Positions 5,367 to 6,914 of a stretch of 6,914 nucleotides of DNA are shown piece after piece. Source of the stretch: Clostridiales bacterium (GTDB taxonomy: Bacteria > Bacillota > Clostridia > Oscillospirales > Oscillospiraceae); the NCBI GenBank assembly GCA_021205375.1, contig JAJPXR010000037.1, positions 1 through 6,914 of the forward strand, in the 5' to 3' direction. The translations under genes and the position numbers were made by a program. Position 1 is the first letter of the stretch. Each line of letters starts with the position of its first letter. The notes under the pieces were generated by a model, which saw nothing but the letters and a program-made list of their open reading frames with translations, had not been told where the DNA came from and did no database searches.

Positions 5367-5441
5367 ATGAGTTTTGCAAAAATGACGCGAAACGGGCGGG
5401 TGTCGCTGATATTTATGCCCAAAGAGAAAAGATTTTTTTGA
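5367..5441 (+). CDS. Possible 24-aa basic small protein after rsmG
   Basis: An ATG at 5367 stands 6 nt after AAGGA (5356-5360), a good SD that overlaps the rsmG stop codon, so translational coupling would be easy. The product begins MSFAKMTRNG and ends MPKEKRFF; it has six basic residues and one acidic. No family is recognised. The gap is short and AT-rich at its end, so this may be a chance ORF. Confidence 0.22.
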   Translation: MSFAKMTRNGRVSLIFMPKEKRFF

Positions 5442-5443
5442 AA

Positions 5444-5485
5444 TTTAACAAATTGCTATTGCTATCGCAGAGTTTTTTTGTTAAA
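5444..5485. repeat. 9-bp inverted repeat bracketing the minD promoter
   Basis: TTTAACAAA (5444-5452) and TTTGTTAAA (5477-5485) are perfect inverted copies 24 bp apart, with centres 33 bp apart (about three helical turns). The left arm lies upstream of the proposed -35 and the right arm overlaps the proposed -10. A paired operator is plausible; an RNA stem is less so, because the right arm is at the promoter itself. Confidence 0.4.
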
Positions 5486-5487
5486 CT
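5459..5487 (+). promoter_or_regulatory. Candidate minD promoter
   Basis: TTGCTA (5459-5464) and TAAACT (5482-5487) with a 17-bp spacer, each matching four of six consensus positions. TTGCTA is also present six bases earlier. The leader would be only about 15 nt, just enough for the AAGAGG SD. No convincing rsmG terminator is seen in the gap, so read-through from rsmG is possible. Confidence 0.45.
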
Positions 5488-5508
5488 GATACACATAAGA
5501 GGTTGACA

Positions 5509-6246
5509 ATGGGTGTTACAATCGTAGTTACCTCCGGCAAGGGAGGGACCGGAAAAACCTCTGTCCTGGGCGGCGTGGCCTCTTGCCTGGCTGCGATGGG
5601 TCATCGAGTGCTGTGCCTGGATATGGACATCGGCCTGCGCAACCTGGACATGACCCTGGGCATGAGCGACTTGGTGCTGATGGATTTTTCTGATGTGATC
5701 TATCAGCGGTGTTCCCTGTCCCAGGCGGCTGTGGAGCACCCAAAAATCAAAAATCTCTTCCTGCTGACGGCCCCCTTCAATAGCCGCGCCTCCCACTTCG
5801 ACCAGTTGGATCTGATGACCCTGTTAGCGCAGGCCAGGCAGCAATATGACTACTGCCTGATCGACAGTCCCGCCGGTATCGACGTGGGGTTTCAGCTTGC
5901 GGCTTGCGGCGCAGACCGGGCCATCGTGGTCTCCACCACCGAACCCGCCGCCCTGCGGGACGCGCAGCAGGCCATTGCCCAACTGCGAAAACAAGATATC
6001 CCCATCCATCTGGTGGTCAATAAGGTCTCCCGTAAGCTGCTGCGGAAGCTCCACACCACCATCGACGACGCCATGGACACCGCCGGGCTTCCCCTGCTGG
6101 GGGTCATCCCGGAGGACAGCCAGGTGCCTGTCTGCGGCGGCAAGGGCCAGCCACTCATCCTCTGCCAGCGTCGGGGCGCCTGCGCAGGGTATTATAACAT
6201 CGCCCGGCGTCTGACCGGTGAGCAGGTCCCTCTGCACCGGTTTTGA
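5509..6246 (+). CDS. minD: MinD-like septum-site ATPase lacking the membrane-targeting tail
   Basis: MinD/ParA-family ATPase; classical MinD dimerises on the membrane with ATP and recruits the FtsZ inhibitor MinC to keep division away from the poles. The 245-aa chain has the deviant Walker A SGKGGTGKTS (9-18; K11 and K16), DMDIGLRNLDM (38-48) as in MinD, Walker B LIDSPAGID (117-125), a VVNK nucleotide-base motif, and NIARRLTGEQVPL near the end, which aligns with the MinD terminus just before its tail. The chain stops at VPLHRF, so the C-terminal amphipathic membrane helix (in a usual 260-270 aa protein) is absent. The ATG at 5509 has GAGG 6 nt upstream; the in-frame TTG at 5503 is too close to the SD. 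No minC or minE is beside it. It precedes the mgsA-like gene by 73 bp with no terminator. A ParA/Mrp-type cargo ATPase is the alternative. Confidence 0.85.
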   Translation: MGVTIVVTSGKGGTGKTSVLGGVASCLAAMGHRVLCLDMDIGLRNLDMTLGMSDLVLMDFSDVIYQRCSLSQAAVEHPKIKNLFLLTAPFNSRASHFDQLDLMTLLAQARQQYDYCLIDSPAGIDVGFQLAACGADRAIVVSTTEPAALRDAQQAIAQLRKQDIPIHLVVNKVSRKLLRKLHTTIDDAMDTAGLPLLGVIPEDSQVPVCGGKGQPLILCQRRGACAGYYNIARRLTGEQVPLHRF

Positions 6247-6319
6247 CCCGTTTCCCTTTTCCCTTGATAAATCAAACAGACCGGCGACGGCAGCATAACA
6301 TGAAAGGAGCGCTATCATC

Positions 6320-6736
6320 ATGAACATTGCACTTTTGGCTGACGAAAACAAGCAGGAGCTGATGGTTCAGTTCTGCATCGCCTATTGCGGCATTTTGGCT
6401 AAGCATACCATATGTGCCACTAACACCACGGGACGTATGGTGGCGGAGGCCACCGGCCTGGATATCAAGCTGTGCCTCTCCCACGAGCATGGCGGCAGCC
6501 AGCAAATCGGCGCCCGCATCTCCTACAACGAGATCGACATGGTGCTGTTCTTCACCGGTCCCAAGAACGATGATTATGTGGACGATTTGAAGTATATCTG
6601 CCACCTGTGCGACATTGGCAACGTCCCTGTGGCCACCAATATCGCCACCGCTGAAATGCTCATCATGGGCTTGAACCGGGGCGACCTGGATTACCGGGAG
6701 ATTCTGTACCCCCGGAAGAAGCAGGTCATTGTCTGA
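6320..6736 (+). CDS. mgsA: Methylglyoxal synthase-like protein with altered catalytic residues
   Basis: The MgsA family converts dihydroxyacetone phosphate to methylglyoxal and phosphate. This 138-aa protein has the family length and layout: NIALLADE (2-9), ATNTTGRMVAEATGL (33-47), LSHEHGGSQQIGARI (53-67), VPVATNIATAEML (102-114). However, the catalytic aspartate of GGDQQ (Asp71 in E. coli) is Ser60; the AHD near the N-terminus is ADE; the aspartate before the next proline (Asp91) is Gly80; and no histidine matches His98. The phosphate-loop TGTTG reads TNTTG. It probably does not make methylglyoxal and may instead be a ligand-binding or regulatory MGS-fold protein. The ATG has AAAGGAG (6303-6309) 10 nt upstream. 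It is likely cotranscribed with minD, an order reminiscent of clostridial min-rodA-mgsA clusters, and a strong terminator follows. Confidence 0.85.
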   Translation: MNIALLADENKQELMVQFCIAYCGILAKHTICATNTTGRMVAEATGLDIKLCLSHEHGGSQQIGARISYNEIDMVLFFTGPKNDDYVDDLKYICHLCDIGNVPVATNIATAEMLIMGLNRGDLDYREILYPRKKQVIV

Positions 6737-6761
6737 GTCTTGGTGCAAAACCGACAAACAG

Positions 6762-6800
6762 AAACAGGAGGAACCTTTCGCCGGAGGTTCCTCCTGTTTT
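6762..6800 (+). terminator. Intrinsic terminator of the minD-mgsA unit
   Basis: A perfect 15-bp inverted repeat (6762-6776 and 6785-6799), extended by two possible G-U pairs, closes on the loop CGCC (6779-6782). The stem core is CAGGAGGAACC. Four T (6797-6800) follow the GC-rich part, partly inside the stem, then CTATG. It starts 25 nt after the mgsA-like stop. Confidence 0.85.
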
Positions 6801-6823
6801 CTATGCTTTCTGCCTCTTTTGAC

Positions 6824-6857
6824 AAAAAAGCTGCCTGTTCGTTGGAACAGACAGCTT
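6824..6857 (-). terminator. Leftward intrinsic terminator for a gene beyond the right edge
   Basis: Stem arms 6828-6840 and 6845-6857 (13 bp) close on a 4-nt loop. The one imperfect pair is C/A on the plus strand but U-G in the leftward transcript, and the leftward transcript then runs into a six-U tract (from 6829 down to 6824). Both points favour action on the minus strand, converging with the mgsA-like unit; a weak rightward role is possible. Confidence 0.75.
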
Positions 6858-6874
6858 CTTTATGTGAGCGTTAC

Positions 6875-6914
6875 CTATCTTCCCGGAGCGTCTCCACTCA
6901 AGTATTGTCGGCGC
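6875..6914 (-). CDS. Possible 3' end of a leftward gene entering from the right
   Basis: One minus-strand frame is open from the window edge for 12 codons and ends at TAG (6875-6877), 17 nt before the leftward terminator, which is a natural distance. The visible residues, ending LSGDAPGR, are too few to identify. Another minus frame stays open through the hairpin, so the frame is uncertain. Confidence 0.2.
   Translation of the reverse strand, partial: RRQYLSGDAPGR

Noticed and set aside
5370..5440. Terminator of rsmG before the T tract at 5433-5439
   Set aside because: The only pairing upstream (GGGC with GCCC) has a loop of about 19 nt and is separated from the T run by A-rich sequence.
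6247..6300. Frameshifted MinD membrane-targeting sequence beyond the stop
   Set aside because: The two other frames read through to a Pro/Phe/Ser-rich stretch and to a Pro-broken stretch ending in a basic run; neither resembles the MinD amphipathic helix.
1..6914. tRNA, rRNA, CRISPR array, insertion sequence or prophage genes
   Set aside because: None was recognised by reading the sequence on both strands; all long ORFs are accounted for by the seven core genes.

Overview
The window looks like an origin-proximal stretch of a GC-rich Bacillota chromosome, most likely class Clostridia (an Oscillospiraceae-like gut anaerobe is my best guess). The reasons are two perfect parS sites, the presence of both ParB and its Bacillota-specific paralogue Noc, consensus Shine-Dalgarno (SD) sequences and sigma-A promoters, and a MinD gene beside an mgsA-family gene, which recalls the clostridial mre/min/rodA/mgsA clusters. 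The species assignment is inference.

Layout. The left half is transcribed leftward: parA (2581-3339), parB (1636-2526) and serS (145-1539). parAB has a strong promoter and serS has its own. The right half is transcribed rightward: noc (3612-4442) with a clear terminator, rsmG (4656-5357) with an extended -10 promoter, then a minD-like gene (5509-6246) and an mgsA-like gene (6320-6736), ending in a strong hairpin terminator. A second hairpin at 6824-6857 faces leftward and probably ends an unseen gene entering from the right. Between the divergent parAB and noc units lies 272 bp of AT-rich DNA holding a perfect parS inside a larger palindrome, partial parS/Noc-type sites, phased A/T tracts and the parAB promoter. 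No stretch longer than 300 bp lacks a gene.

How the genes work together. ParA, ParB and parS segregate the origin. Noc is a CTPase relative of ParB that blocks division over the nucleoid, and MinD is the ATPase of the Min division-site system, so three positioning activities sit within about 4.6 kb. SerRS and RsmG are translation housekeeping genes commonly found near the origin.

Points that stand out: (1) the mgsA-like protein keeps the fold signature but has lost the residues that catalyse methylglyoxal formation; (2) the MinD-like protein ends exactly where the membrane-targeting helix should begin and has no MinC or MinE beside it; (3) one parS is embedded in a 26-bp palindrome followed by a T tract on the minus strand; (4) a half-parS/half-Noc-type hybrid site lies in the divergent region; (5) the SerRS has archaeal/eukaryote-like active-site motifs.
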